Assembly (NCBI GenBank): GCA_002336895.1
Contig: DDFC01000032.1
Span: 435,904-499,903 of the forward strand
DNA: 64,000 nucleotides
DNA from: Verrucomicrobiaceae bacterium UBA1938
GTDB taxonomy: Bacteria > Verrucomicrobiota > Verrucomicrobiia > Verrucomicrobiales > Verrucomicrobiaceae
Direction: 5' to 3'
Positions 9,437 to 18,031 of the stretch are shown here, piece by piece (position 1 is the stretch's first letter; each line of letters begins with the position of its first letter). The notes beneath the pieces are model-generated. The model saw only the letters and a program-made list of their open reading frames with translations. It ran no database searches and was not told the DNA's origin. Made by a program: the position numbers and the translations under genes.

Positions 9437-10783
9437 TTATGCGATGATTTTCTTTGCCACGCTGCCTTTCACATCGGTGAGCCTGAAGTTCCGGCCCGCA
9501 TAGCGGTAGGTCAGGCGCTCGTGATCAAGGCCGAGCAGATGCAGGATGGTGGCGTGAAAGTCATGCGTGTGCATCTTGTCTTCCACAGCCTCGTAGCCGA
9601 GATCATCGGTGCTGCCGTAGCGCAAGCCGCCTTTGACACCGCCACCGGCCATCCAGGCGGTGAAGCCCTTGCTGTTATGGTCGCGTCCGTCCGCCCCTTG
9701 GCCATGCGGAGTGCGCCCAAATTCACCGGACCAGACGACGAGCGTGTCTTTGAGCAGACCACGCGACTGCAGATCTGCCAGCAGCGCCGCAATCGGCTGG
9801 TCCACCGCCTCGCAGGTTGCGGGCAGGTCTTTGGAAATCTTGAAGTGATGATCCCAGTCGCTGTGGGTGACTTCGACGAATCGCACCCCGGCCTCCACCA
9901 TGCGGCGCGCGAGCAGGCACTTGCGGCCAAAGTCGTCCGTGGCGTTGCCTTCGCCAATACCGTAGGCGGCCAGCGTCTGCTTGGTCTCTTTCGACAAATC
10001 CATCACCTTGGGCATTTCGCCCTGCATCTTGAACGCGAGCTCGAAGGATTCGATGGCCCCTTCGACCTCCGGATTGAACAGATCACGCTGAAGTTTCTCG
10101 CGATCCAGCGCCTGCACGAGCTCGATCTCCCTGCGCTGCGCATTGGCGCTGACCGGCGGCGCAATGTTGCGCACCTGCGCGTTCGCAATCGGCCTGGAAT
10201 CGAGACCCACTCGTGTACCCTGATAAACAGCAGGCAGAAAGGCGCTGCCGTAATTCTGCGCACCGCCGAACAAGGACGGCGGTGCAATGGTGACAAACCC
10301 CGGGAGGTTTTCATTTACGGAGCCCAGCCCGTAGAGCGCCCAAGCGCCCAGGGAAGGCCGCACAAACTGAGCATTCCCCGTGTGCAGCTTCAGAAACGAC
10401 TGCGCATGCGCGGGCAGCTCGGTGTGCATGGAATTGATGAGGCAGAGATCATCCGCGCGCTTCGACAGATGCGGAAACAGCTCGCTGATGGGCAGCCCGC
10501 TTTTTCCCTGCGGCGAAAACTTCCATCGTGAACCCTGCAGCTTGGTTCCCGGTGCGCGGCCATCCTTGCCGGAGGCGGCGGCGAGCTTTGGTTTGTGATC
10601 AAAAGTGTCCACGTGCGATGGAGCACCGCGCATGCAGAGGAAGATCACACGTTTGGCGGTCGCATTGAAATGCGGCTGCCTGACGGCCAGCGGAGATCCG
10701 GCCTCAGCCTGGGCCAGCGCCTGAAAAGCGAGCCAGCCGAAGCCGACACCGCTGGTTTGAAGAAATTGACGTCGGGAGTTCAT
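9437..10783 (-). CDS. DUF1501 domain protein, Tat-exported
   Basis: Protein of 448 aa, second DUF1501 member of the cassette. The start at 10783 gives MNSRRQFLQTSGVGFGW, a twin-arginine signal at the very N-terminus, and leaves 4 bases after the upstream PSD1 stop; the alternative ATG at 10828 would overlap that gene by 41 bases. Typical family segments are MRGAPSHVDTFDHK and VWSGEFGRTPHGQG. It pairs with the EF-hand PSD1 gene upstream. Similarity to the DUF1501 at 4909 is evident but not close, so the two PSD1/DUF1501 pairs are paralogous rather than a recent duplication. Confidence 0.93.
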   Translation of the reverse strand: MNSRRQFLQTSGVGFGWLAFQALAQAEAGSPLAVRQPHFNATAKRVIFLCMRGAPSHVDTFDHKPKLAAASGKDGRAPGTKLQGSRWKFSPQGKSGLPISELFPHLSKRADDLCLINSMHTELPAHAQSFLKLHTGNAQFVRPSLGAWALYGLGSVNENLPGFVTIAPPSLFGGAQNYGSAFLPAVYQGTRVGLDSRPIANAQVRNIAPPVSANAQRREIELVQALDREKLQRDLFNPEVEGAIESFELAFKMQGEMPKVMDLSKETKQTLAAYGIGEGNATDDFGRKCLLARRMVEAGVRFVEVTHSDWDHHFKISKDLPATCEAVDQPIAALLADLQSRGLLKDTLVVWSGEFGRTPHGQGADGRDHNSKGFTAWMAGGGVKGGLRYGSTDDLGYEAVEDKMHTHDFHATILHLLGLDHERLTYRYAGRNFRLTDVKGSVAKKIIA

Positions 10784-10787
10784 GGCA

Positions 10788-13604
10788 TCAGTCAATGGAA
10801 CGAAATTCGGCACTGCCGAGCAGGGCACGGCAAAAGCTCGTCAGCACATCGCTGTCGAGGCGCGGGTAGTCGGCAAAAAAGCGCTGCGCAGCCCTGGCCT
10901 CACTGGCCGTGGGCGCACGCGCAAAGGCCAGCTTGAAGGCGGCGGCTGTGCGCTGGTCCTCCGGCAGGGGGCGCAGTTTGTCAGCGAAGCGTCTGGCCTG
11001 TTTGGCGACGAAGTCATTGTTCAGAAGATAAAGGGCCTGCGATGGCACCGTGGTCACTTCCCGGCTGCCGTTCACCGCGCTGGGCTCGGCAAAATCAAAG
11101 ACGGTAAGCGCATCAGGCACGGCATTGCGTGGCACGGGCAGATAGACGCTGCGCATGTCGCCACCTGCGGTGAGGAATGGCTCATCACTGAGGGGCGCGC
11201 GCAGGCTTTTGATGGGATAGCCGCCGATCATGCCGTCTCCGTATTGAGCCACGGCGGAGCCCACCGGCACCTCGACATTCAGGCTGCCGTTAACGGCCAG
11301 CATCGCATCGCGAATGCACTCGGCATCGAGGCGGCGAGGAGTCATGCGCCAGATGAGTGTGTTCTCGGGATCGGCCTCGAAATTTTTCGCATCATGCGTG
11401 GCGGCCAGCTGGTAGGCATGGCTCATGACGATTTCCTTGATGAGTGACTTCACCGACCAGCCGCCACTTTGCAGCCGCAGTGCCAGATGATCCAGCAGCG
11501 CTGGATCGGACGGGGGCTGGCCCATGGTGCCAAAGTTATCCACGGTGGAGACGATGCCCCGGCCAAACAGCCATTGCCAGACGCGGTTGGCAAACACACG
11601 AGCAGTGAGCGGATTGCCCTCTGCCACCAGCCAGCCGGCCAGTTCACGGCGGCCACTTTCCTTGGAAGGAATGGATGGCGCATTCGAAGAAATCACGCTG
11701 ACAAATCCTCGCGGTACTTTGCCACCGGGCTTTTCCACATCACCCCGGGCAAAGAGCGGGCTGTCATTGATGGAGCTGAACTTAGCAGGACGTCCTGCGA
11801 TCATTTGAAACGTCTCCTCCACGGATTTCGGCTTGGTGATTGGTCCGCTTGCTGGAGTGGCGGGATAATCACGCACCCCCATGGCGAGGAGTTTCTGGCG
11901 GCCCTCGCTGTCGTAGGACGCGAGCTCGGTTTTGCATTCACCTATCTTGGCATTGATGCCGACGAACAGAACCAGTTTTTGCGGGTCGTTGTTCACGTTG
12001 AATCCTTTGCCGGTAAACAGCCCTTTGGCCACTGTGGCATAAAACTGCAACGCGCCGTAGCGCTCCGTTTTGGCGAGGTCTTTTTCAATCTCGGCGCGCC
12101 GCTCCTGCGTGAGCATCAGAGGCATCCGCGGCAGGCCGCAGTCGGTGGGCAGCTCGATGAGCGGCGTGGACTTGAGATTTTGGAAGTTGGGCGAGGTCCC
12201 GTACAAGGTCTCCGTGCTGAGGAAGATGCCCGCGAGCGCGTAATAGTCCTTTTGCGGAATGGGGTCGAACTTGTGATCGTGGCAGCGCGCACAGGCGACG
12301 GTGAGTCCCAGCACCGCCTGGGAAACGGCGTCGATCTGCTCATCGGCAGTGTCGAGCGCAAACTGCTTCGGACTGCGCTCATTGAGGCTGCGAGAGCCGA
12401 TGGCCAGGAAGCCGGTGGCGATCTGCTTCATGGCGCGGTCACGGCTGTCTTTGGCCTGCATCAGATCGCCCGAGATCTGCTCGCGAATGAACTCATTGAA
12501 GGGCTTGTCCCTGTTGAAGGATTCAATGACGTAGTCTCGGTAGCGCCACGCGTGGGGCAGCAGGCAGTTCACGTCCTTGCCGGTGGATTCAGCGTAGCGC
12601 GCCACGTCCAGCCAGTGGCGGCCCCAGCGCTCGCCGAAGCGCGGTGATTTGAGCAGGGCATCCACGATCTTTTCAAAGGCCTGCGGGTCGTGGTTCGCCT
12701 GAAAATAGTCCACCTGCGCCGGCGTGGGCGGCAGGCCGGTCAGATCAAAACAAACACGGCGCAGCAGCGCCTCCGGCTGGGCATTGCCGACAGGCTTGAG
12801 GCCTCGTGCCTCCAGTCCCGCGAGGATGAAGCGGTCCATGTCACTCCGCGGCCATGCACTGTCTTTCACAGCAGGCACCGCGGGCTTCTTTATTGTTTTG
12901 TAAGCCCAGTGGTTCTTCGCTTTCTCGGTGTCCCACTCTGATTTGACGACACTGGCTTCGCCGTCACGAGGGTCAGGCGCGCCCATGCGCACCCATTGCT
13001 CAAAGTCGGCGATGACGGAGTCAGGCAGCTTTCCACCGCTCTTCTCCGGCGGCATCTGCATGTCCTTGTTGCAGTAGCGGAGGGACTCGATGACGAGACT
13101 CTTCGAGAGGTCGCCGGGCACGACGCCAGGACCGCTGTCTCCACCACGGCGGATGCCGTCGCGTGTGTCGAGTACAAAGCCGCCTTTGATTTTTTCCGAG
13201 TTCTCCGCGTGGCACTTGTAGCATTTCTCGGCCAGCACCGGACGGATCTTCTTCTCGAAAAACGAGATCTGCTCCGCGCTGCCCGGAGTCTCAATGACCG
13301 CAGGCTGTTCAGGAGAGGGCTTAGCACCGCCGCTGATGGCCGCGATGTTCATGTACTCCTGGCGTGAGAGTTTGCTGTCACGGTTCGCGTCAAGTGTGTG
13401 GAACAGGTAGTCCACCACCTGGGGTTTGCCCTGCAGCTTCGGCGAATATTCGCTCAGCGTGTTGAACTCGGCGGAACTGAGGGCTGCATCATGATCCTGG
13501 TCAAAGGTGGTAAAGCCCTGTTCGAGTTTTTTTTGCAGCCCGGCATCCTGTGCTGAGGCAGCAGCGAGGCCCAGGGCAAGGAGGAGCAACGGGAGTGCTT
13601 TCAT
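10788..13604 (-). CDS. EF-hand plus PSCyt1-PSCyt2-PSD1 (DUF1549/DUF1553) protein
   Basis: Exported protein of 938 aa. After the signal peptide (MKALPLLLLALGLAAASAQ) come two canonical EF-hand loops: residues 35-46 (D35, D37, D39, E46) and 72-83 (D72, N74, D76, E83), which should bind calcium. Next is PSCyt1 with CYKCH (about 132-136) and the MQMPPEKSGG segment, then PSCyt2 with RRVCFDLTGLPPTPAQ and the second heme motif in CARCHDHKFDPI, and finally PSD1 (NPLTARVFANRVWQWLFG). Its start overlaps the stop of the Spy-like gene by four bases, so it is coupled to the sigma/sensor module upstream. The EF-hand pair is the visible difference from the PSD1 proteins at 6306 and 31133 and implies calcium-dependent folding or interaction. 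Confidence 0.92.
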   Translation of the reverse strand: MKALPLLLLALGLAAASAQDAGLQKKLEQGFTTFDQDHDAALSSAEFNTLSEYSPKLQGKPQVVDYLFHTLDANRDSKLSRQEYMNIAAISGGAKPSPEQPAVIETPGSAEQISFFEKKIRPVLAEKCYKCHAENSEKIKGGFVLDTRDGIRRGGDSGPGVVPGDLSKSLVIESLRYCNKDMQMPPEKSGGKLPDSVIADFEQWVRMGAPDPRDGEASVVKSEWDTEKAKNHWAYKTIKKPAVPAVKDSAWPRSDMDRFILAGLEARGLKPVGNAQPEALLRRVCFDLTGLPPTPAQVDYFQANHDPQAFEKIVDALLKSPRFGERWGRHWLDVARYAESTGKDVNCLLPHAWRYRDYVIESFNRDKPFNEFIREQISGDLMQAKDSRDRAMKQIATGFLAIGSRSLNERSPKQFALDTADEQIDAVSQAVLGLTVACARCHDHKFDPIPQKDYYALAGIFLSTETLYGTSPNFQNLKSTPLIELPTDCGLPRMPLMLTQERRAEIEKDLAKTERYGALQFYATVAKGLFTGKGFNVNNDPQKLVLFVGINAKIGECKTELASYDSEGRQKLLAMGVRDYPATPASGPITKPKSVEETFQMIAGRPAKFSSINDSPLFARGDVEKPGGKVPRGFVSVISSNAPSIPSKESGRRELAGWLVAEGNPLTARVFANRVWQWLFGRGIVSTVDNFGTMGQPPSDPALLDHLALRLQSGGWSVKSLIKEIVMSHAYQLAATHDAKNFEADPENTLIWRMTPRRLDAECIRDAMLAVNGSLNVEVPVGSAVAQYGDGMIGGYPIKSLRAPLSDEPFLTAGGDMRSVYLPVPRNAVPDALTVFDFAEPSAVNGSREVTTVPSQALYLLNNDFVAKQARRFADKLRPLPEDQRTAAAFKLAFARAPTASEARAAQRFFADYPRLDSDVLTSFCRALLGSAEFRSID

Positions 13605-13969
13605 GGCTTCATGAATTTTTCAAACTTCACCCGGCGCTCGTCACCGAGCTTTTTGAACTCCTCGATCTGCTCGGGTGTCAGCAATTCAGCCAGATCAGTG
13701 GACTGACGGATCGAAGCCTGGGCGATGGCCACCAGGGTGTCGTTTTTGATCTTCGCGAGGTCCTGCCTGAGCTGATCGTAAATGGGCTTGGATTTCTCCA
13801 CCTGCTCCGGCGTGAGCTTGAGGCGTCTGGCTTCCTCCTTCATGCGCTGCTGGACGAAGTGATCTTCGCTGATCAGCTTTTTTGCGAAGGGAAGCGCGAG
13901 CCCGACACCGAACAGGGCACCGAGGATGAACAGGCCGATAAGCGAGATGATGATGTAGAATTTTTTCAT
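13601..13969 (-). CDS. Spy/CpxP/CnrX-like periplasmic sensor protein
   Basis: Small 122-aa protein with one N-terminal transmembrane helix (about 5-26, IIISLIGLFILGALFGVGLA) and a long helical periplasmic part. Two LTPEQ motifs (LTPEQVEKSKPIYD and LLTPEQIEEFKKLG) are characteristic of the LTXXQ/heavy-metal-resistance fold shared by Spy, CpxP, ZraP and CnrX. Positioned directly after a sigma factor and a small membrane protein, it resembles CnrX, the sensor of the CnrYXH sigma system. Both flanking junctions are 4-base overlaps. Whether it senses metal, misfolding or redox state cannot be told; it contains no cysteine. Confidence 0.72.
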   Translation of the reverse strand: MKKFYIIISLIGLFILGALFGVGLALPFAKKLISEDHFVQQRMKEEARRLKLTPEQVEKSKPIYDQLRQDLAKIKNDTLVAIAQASIRQSTDLAELLTPEQIEEFKKLGDERRVKFEKFMKP

Positions 13970-14244
13970 GGGAAAAGCGGTGTTTGAATGAAGACCTGCG
14001 CCAGATCCTGAGCATCAGCGCTCATGGCGCCTGCCGACCACCAGAGGCAGGCGGCGGTCGCCACGGCGGCCACCGGCAGCGCGCTGAGTGAAAACCGGGC
14101 CCACAAAGCGAAGGCGTCTGAAGACTCGGCTGAGGCGGCCAGCACGCGTGTCACAAAGCCAAAGGGAGGCTCGTCTGGTGGCGGCGGCGATGCCTTGCGG
14201 GCACGGGCGGCGAGTTGTTCGAGGCGCTGATCGATGTCGTTCAT
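13966..14244 (-). CDS. Small single-pass membrane protein, candidate anti-sigma factor
   Basis: Protein of 92 aa not recognised by family. It has a charged, proline-rich cytoplasmic N-terminal half (MNDIDQRLEQLAARARKASP) and one transmembrane helix (about 53-73, LSALPVAAVATAACLWWSAGA), followed by a short outside tail. Its position between an ECF sigma gene and a CnrX-like sensor, with ATGA overlaps on both sides, is the arrangement expected of a membrane anti-sigma factor. The N-terminal segment could bind the sigma factor as CnrY does. The function is inferred from context and topology only. Confidence 0.6.
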   Translation of the reverse strand: MNDIDQRLEQLAARARKASPPPPDEPPFGFVTRVLAASAESSDAFALWARFSLSALPVAAVATAACLWWSAGAMSADAQDLAQVFIQTPLFP

Positions 14245-14828
14245 GAGTGGGATGCTTCGAGTTGTTCAAAGGCCGCGCGCAGTTTGCGGCGGGCGCGAAA
14301 GGCGCGCACCTTCACCAGCGTGCGGCTCCAGCCGGTGAGCGTGGCGATTTCGTCGGTCGATTTTTTCTCCAGGTGCAGCAGGCTGAGCACCATGCGGTCG
14401 TCTGCGCTCAGCGTGTCCAGCAGTCGCAGCATGAGGGAGCGTGACTCGTCGCTCAGGGCCTCTGATTTCGGCTCTGCGGTGGTCAGGGTGGCCTGCATGG
14501 CCTCCTGCTCCCCTTCGGTGAGATCGCTCCAGCGCAGCTCCGGCCTCACACGCCGTGCGCGGTAGTGATCGCGGCACTGATTGATGGCGATGCGTGCCAG
14601 CCATGGCTCCAGCGGCTTGGAGGCATCCCACTGCGCGGCTTTGGCAAAACAGCGGGCGAAGGTCTGCTGCGCCAGATCTTCGGTACAGACCGTGTCCGCC
14701 ACGTGCCGCCGGATCAGCGCGACGACGAAAGGATAAAAAGCCTCCACCAGCGCCCGTGCCGCGCCCTCGTCGCGGCATCGCAGCCACGCCGCCATGCAGG
14801 CACGGGATTCGCTGTCGGTCAAAATCAT
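14241..14828 (-). CDS. ECF-type RNA polymerase sigma factor
   Basis: Sigma-70 family protein of 195 aa. Region 2 is seen in TEDLAQQTFARCFAKAAQWD and WLARIAINQCRDHYRARR (about 50-92), and region 4 in LSADDRMVLSLLHLEKKSTD followed by the helix-turn-helix IATLTGWSRTLVKVRAFRAR. No region 3 is present, which defines the ECF class. It is the first gene of the tightly packed cassette extending to the left edge. It is therefore the likely transcription switch of the system, held by the 92-aa protein and released by the Spy-like sensor (inference). The 94 bases upstream should hold its promoter, but I could not identify a convincing -35/-10 pair. Confidence 0.93.
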   Translation of the reverse strand: MILTDSESRACMAAWLRCRDEGAARALVEAFYPFVVALIRRHVADTVCTEDLAQQTFARCFAKAAQWDASKPLEPWLARIAINQCRDHYRARRVRPELRWSDLTEGEQEAMQATLTTAEPKSEALSDESRSLMLRLLDTLSADDRMVLSLLHLEKKSTDEIATLTGWSRTLVKVRAFRARRKLRAAFEQLEASHS

Positions 14829-14922
14829 GGAAGCTGGAAATCACGATGACACATCCTTTCCCGGCTTCTACGGGCAGGTTGCGCAGCGGTTACAGCTTCG
14901 GAAGATTTATTTTTCCGAGGCC

Positions 14923-16602
14923 CTACTTTGCATTCTTCTCGATGAACTCGATGATCGGCGTCGAGTCGTCCAGCCCATGCGGATGATGGCCCACGCCTGG
15001 CTTGCGGATCAAGGTGATGCTGCCTCCGAGCTCCCTGTAACGTGTTTCGATCAAACCTGTGTTTTCATCCCATGGCACCACATCGTCGGCGTCACCAAAG
15101 ACATGCAGAAGGGGCACATGGCTCTTTGCCAGCGGCGCGAGGTTGTCCACGGGATTGCCCTTGTAGGCAAGCGCCTCAGCCTCATCCTTGAAGCCCCAGA
15201 GCTTGGGCACCAGGGCCCAGTTCTTCGCATCACCCTTGCCTTTGCCCTTGCCGCCGGGCCAGCTTTTGAAATCGCACACCGGGGCGTCCGCATAAATGCA
15301 GGAGACTTTGTCCGGGTTTGCGATGGCCCAGTTGTAGCAATACAGCCCGCCACGGCTCAGCCCCACCAGGGATGGCCTGGTGCTGAGTGCGTAATTTGAG
15401 GTCAGCTCTGCATAGCACTGATTCCACAGCTTCACAGCGTCTGGACAGCCGAGCATGTCGTTGATCTTCATATAGACGATGTGAAAGCCCTTGCCCAGCA
15501 GGGCGATGTCCGGAGCTGGCTTGTGTCCAAAGAACTCTCCATGCCAGACCCACGGGCGGCCCGGAGCAGCGGTTTTCGGTGCGACGACGGTCACTGGTTT
15601 GCCAGCGATGGTGAGCTCATGTTTGGCGTAGCCGTTCCACTCCCCCGTTTGATTGGGAAACACAATCTCTTTGCTGCTGGCGAGCTTGCGAGCTTCCGCA
15701 TCGAGCTCCGCAGCTTTCGCCTTGGCTTCTTCAATAGGCAGTCCCGGAGGATTGCCGGGCCGCTTGTGCCCCACGTAGCTCAGCCAGGCCGGGCGCAGGA
15801 TGGCCTGCTTCTTTTTCACGACCGCAAGGATGGCGGCGCCATTCGGATGATCCGGCGTGCCATCAGCACGGACCTTGAGCCCCCAGACGTCCAGTACCGC
15901 ATGTGCCATCAGCAGATGTCCTTCCGGGCCTGGGTGCACGCCATCTTTGGCAAAGGTAAACTCGGGATCGGTCTTCCGCTTTTCGGCGATGGCGGCGTTC
16001 ATCGGGCCGTGGATGTCCAGTACCTCCCAGCCTTTCTGGCGCATCTCCAGCAGCCAGCCGGAGTAGAAATCGAGCACTTCATTGTAGCCCTGGTAAAACT
16101 GGCCCGGCTTCACCTGATCACCAGGAACCACGCGCGCCTTGATCGGCACCGGATCAAACACCGGCGGGGTGAGATGCACAATGCGCGCCCCCGTGGCGGT
16201 GACCTTGTCATGCAACTTCTTCATGCCATCCTGAAATGCCTTGGTGCGCACCGCGCCCAGGGGGAGGTAAATCCCGTCGTTCATGCCGTAACAGGCAAAG
16301 ACTAGCTCCGGCTTGGCCTTTTCGAGAGCACGGTCCAGACGCTCGTGCAGGTCGGGGCGCGGAAACTTGCCACCCGCGTGTCCGTCCTCGCTGAGCCCGC
16401 TCACGGTCTCGCTGCTGAGCCCCAGTGGGATGATCTCCTTCTTCACCTCCGGATGCTGGGCGATCAGCGCCGCCTCAATGAACTCGATGTATCCCCCGCC
16501 CTGAGTGATGCTGTCGCCGAGAAAGACGATGCGCTGTTCTTTGGGCAGTTCCGCAGCCAGTGCGGAGACGGCAAGGAGGAGGGAGAGAATAAAATGACGC
16601 AT
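14923..16602 (-). CDS. Two-enzyme fusion: SGNH/GDSL hydrolase plus alpha/beta hydrolase
   Basis: Exported protein of 559 aa with signal peptide MRHFILSLLLAVSALAA. The N-terminal half is an SGNH esterase: block I VFLGDSITQGGG with nucleophile Ser31, block III YGMND (105-109), and block V DGVHPGPEGH with Asp220 and His223. From about 330 a second catalytic unit follows, an alpha/beta hydrolase with nucleophile elbow GLSRGG (Ser416), an acid in VFGDADDVVPW and a histidine in GVGHHPHG near the C-terminus. Both triads look complete. A two-headed deacylating enzyme, for example for acetylated polysaccharide, is plausible but not proven. The DUF1501 gene precedes it by 10 bases. Confidence 0.85.
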   Translation of the reverse strand: MRHFILSLLLAVSALAAELPKEQRIVFLGDSITQGGGYIEFIEAALIAQHPEVKKEIIPLGLSSETVSGLSEDGHAGGKFPRPDLHERLDRALEKAKPELVFACYGMNDGIYLPLGAVRTKAFQDGMKKLHDKVTATGARIVHLTPPVFDPVPIKARVVPGDQVKPGQFYQGYNEVLDFYSGWLLEMRQKGWEVLDIHGPMNAAIAEKRKTDPEFTFAKDGVHPGPEGHLLMAHAVLDVWGLKVRADGTPDHPNGAAILAVVKKKQAILRPAWLSYVGHKRPGNPPGLPIEEAKAKAAELDAEARKLASSKEIVFPNQTGEWNGYAKHELTIAGKPVTVVAPKTAAPGRPWVWHGEFFGHKPAPDIALLGKGFHIVYMKINDMLGCPDAVKLWNQCYAELTSNYALSTRPSLVGLSRGGLYCYNWAIANPDKVSCIYADAPVCDFKSWPGGKGKGKGDAKNWALVPKLWGFKDEAEALAYKGNPVDNLAPLAKSHVPLLHVFGDADDVVPWDENTGLIETRYRELGGSITLIRKPGVGHHPHGLDDSTPIIEFIEKNAK

Positions 16603-16612
16603 GAGAATGAGA

Positions 16613-18007
16613 TTAGACGCCGACGATTTCGCGCAACGGCACGCCGCTGTCGGTCACAGTGCGCGGGCGCTGCACCGCGTCCATAAATTCGTGATTTGGA
16701 TGTATGCCCAGCAGGTGGAAAATCGTTGCAGCAAGGTCCGGCGGTGGCACCGGCCGGTCCGATGGGAAACCGCCAATCTTGTCACTCGCTCCGACGACTT
16801 GACCACCGGCGATGCCCGCGCCGGCCATGGCGACGGAAAACACATTGCCCCAGTGATCACGACCGCCGCTTTTGTTGATGATGGGAGAGCGGCCAAACTC
16901 CCCCATGACGACGACGAGCGTTTCATCCAGCAAACCGCGCGAATGCAGGTCTTCAATGAGCGCGGAGTAAGCCATGTCAAACTGCGGGCACAACACCTCA
17001 CGCACACGCGGACCGTTGCGCTGATGCGTGTCCCACAGCGGGCTGCCTTCTTTATCATCGCCAGGCTCGCGCGGCCAGTTCACCTGCACCATCCGCACTC
17101 CGGCTTCCACCAGCCGACGCGCCAGCAGCACGCTCTGGCCAAATTTATGCCTGCCGTAGCGATCCCGCATCGCCACCGGCTCGCGCTCGATTTCCAGCGC
17201 GGCACGGCTGGCCTCCGAGTGAATCAAATCAAATGCACGCTGCTGCATCGCATCCGTCTCTTCCATGAGTGGGTTTGCCAGCAAGCGGCGGAATTGCATG
17301 TCCATCTGCCGCAGCAGGCTGCCGCGTTCGGAAAGTCGAAAGTCAGTCATGCCGTCGGTCAGGCTCATGCCTTCGATGCGCAGACGCTCGGCACTGGGAT
17401 TGCACTTGATGAGCTGAGGATGCCACGGCGCCCCCATGAAGCCGCCGTTCTGTCCAGGCCATACGACATTGCCGTTGTTTTCGAGACGTTCCGGCAAAAC
17501 GACCGACGAAAGCGGTGATCGATCACTCGGTTTCAACGCACCGGCAACAGACGCGATGCTCGGCCAGTCATTCGCACTTGGCGGCACGTTCTCGGCCTTT
17601 GAGGCCGGTGCATAGCCCGTGAGCATGAAGCAGCCGCTGGTCGAATGCGCGTTGATGCCCGTGGTCATCGAGCGGATCACCGCGAGGTGCTGCATCAGCT
17701 TCGCCGTACGTGGCAGCGTCTCGCAGAAATGAATCCCGGGCACCGAGGTTGGGATTGATTTGAAATCACCGCGAATCTCCAGCGGCGCATTCGGTTTCGG
17801 ATCAAAGGTCTCATGCTGCGGCGGGCCGCCGCTGAGAAACAGTACGATGCAGCTTTTCGCCCGGCCAAATGACGCGTCCTTGCTGGGAGACCTCGCATTC
17901 AGCATGGATGGCAGCGACAGCCCCAAACAGCCCAGCCCACCCACGCGAAGCCATTCGCGGCGGTTGCAAGCAGTGGTTGAAAGAGTCGGCTGCACGGACG
18001 TCATCAA
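16613..18007 (-). CDS. DUF1501 domain protein without adjacent PSD1 partner
   Basis: Protein of 464 aa. The Tat-like signal is NRREWLRVGGLGCLGLSLPS (about 15-34), preceded by a longer n-region than in the other copies. Family segments are FLSGGPPQHETFDPKPN and VVMGEFGRSPIINKSGGRDH. Unlike the other four DUF1501 genes in the window it has no DUF1553 gene next to it. Its neighbours are the SGNH/alpha-beta fusion (10 bases downstream) and a beta-propeller gene (24 bases upstream), all in one direction. That context suggests this copy works with polysaccharide or ester hydrolysis rather than with a PSD1 cytochrome, or that its partner lies elsewhere. The ATG at 18004 would serve equally well as start. 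Confidence 0.9.
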   Translation of the reverse strand: MMTSVQPTLSTTACNRREWLRVGGLGCLGLSLPSMLNARSPSKDASFGRAKSCIVLFLSGGPPQHETFDPKPNAPLEIRGDFKSIPTSVPGIHFCETLPRTAKLMQHLAVIRSMTTGINAHSTSGCFMLTGYAPASKAENVPPSANDWPSIASVAGALKPSDRSPLSSVVLPERLENNGNVVWPGQNGGFMGAPWHPQLIKCNPSAERLRIEGMSLTDGMTDFRLSERGSLLRQMDMQFRRLLANPLMEETDAMQQRAFDLIHSEASRAALEIEREPVAMRDRYGRHKFGQSVLLARRLVEAGVRMVQVNWPREPGDDKEGSPLWDTHQRNGPRVREVLCPQFDMAYSALIEDLHSRGLLDETLVVVMGEFGRSPIINKSGGRDHWGNVFSVAMAGAGIAGGQVVGASDKIGGFPSDRPVPPPDLAATIFHLLGIHPNHEFMDAVQRPRTVTDSGVPLREIVGV

Positions 18008-18031
18008 CTACGCCCGTCTAACGTGGCTCTA

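Noticed and set aside
14880..14916. Hairpin near CTTCGGAA as terminator of the double hydrolase gene
   Set aside because: Stem has a mismatch, a 9-base loop and no T-run on the required strand.
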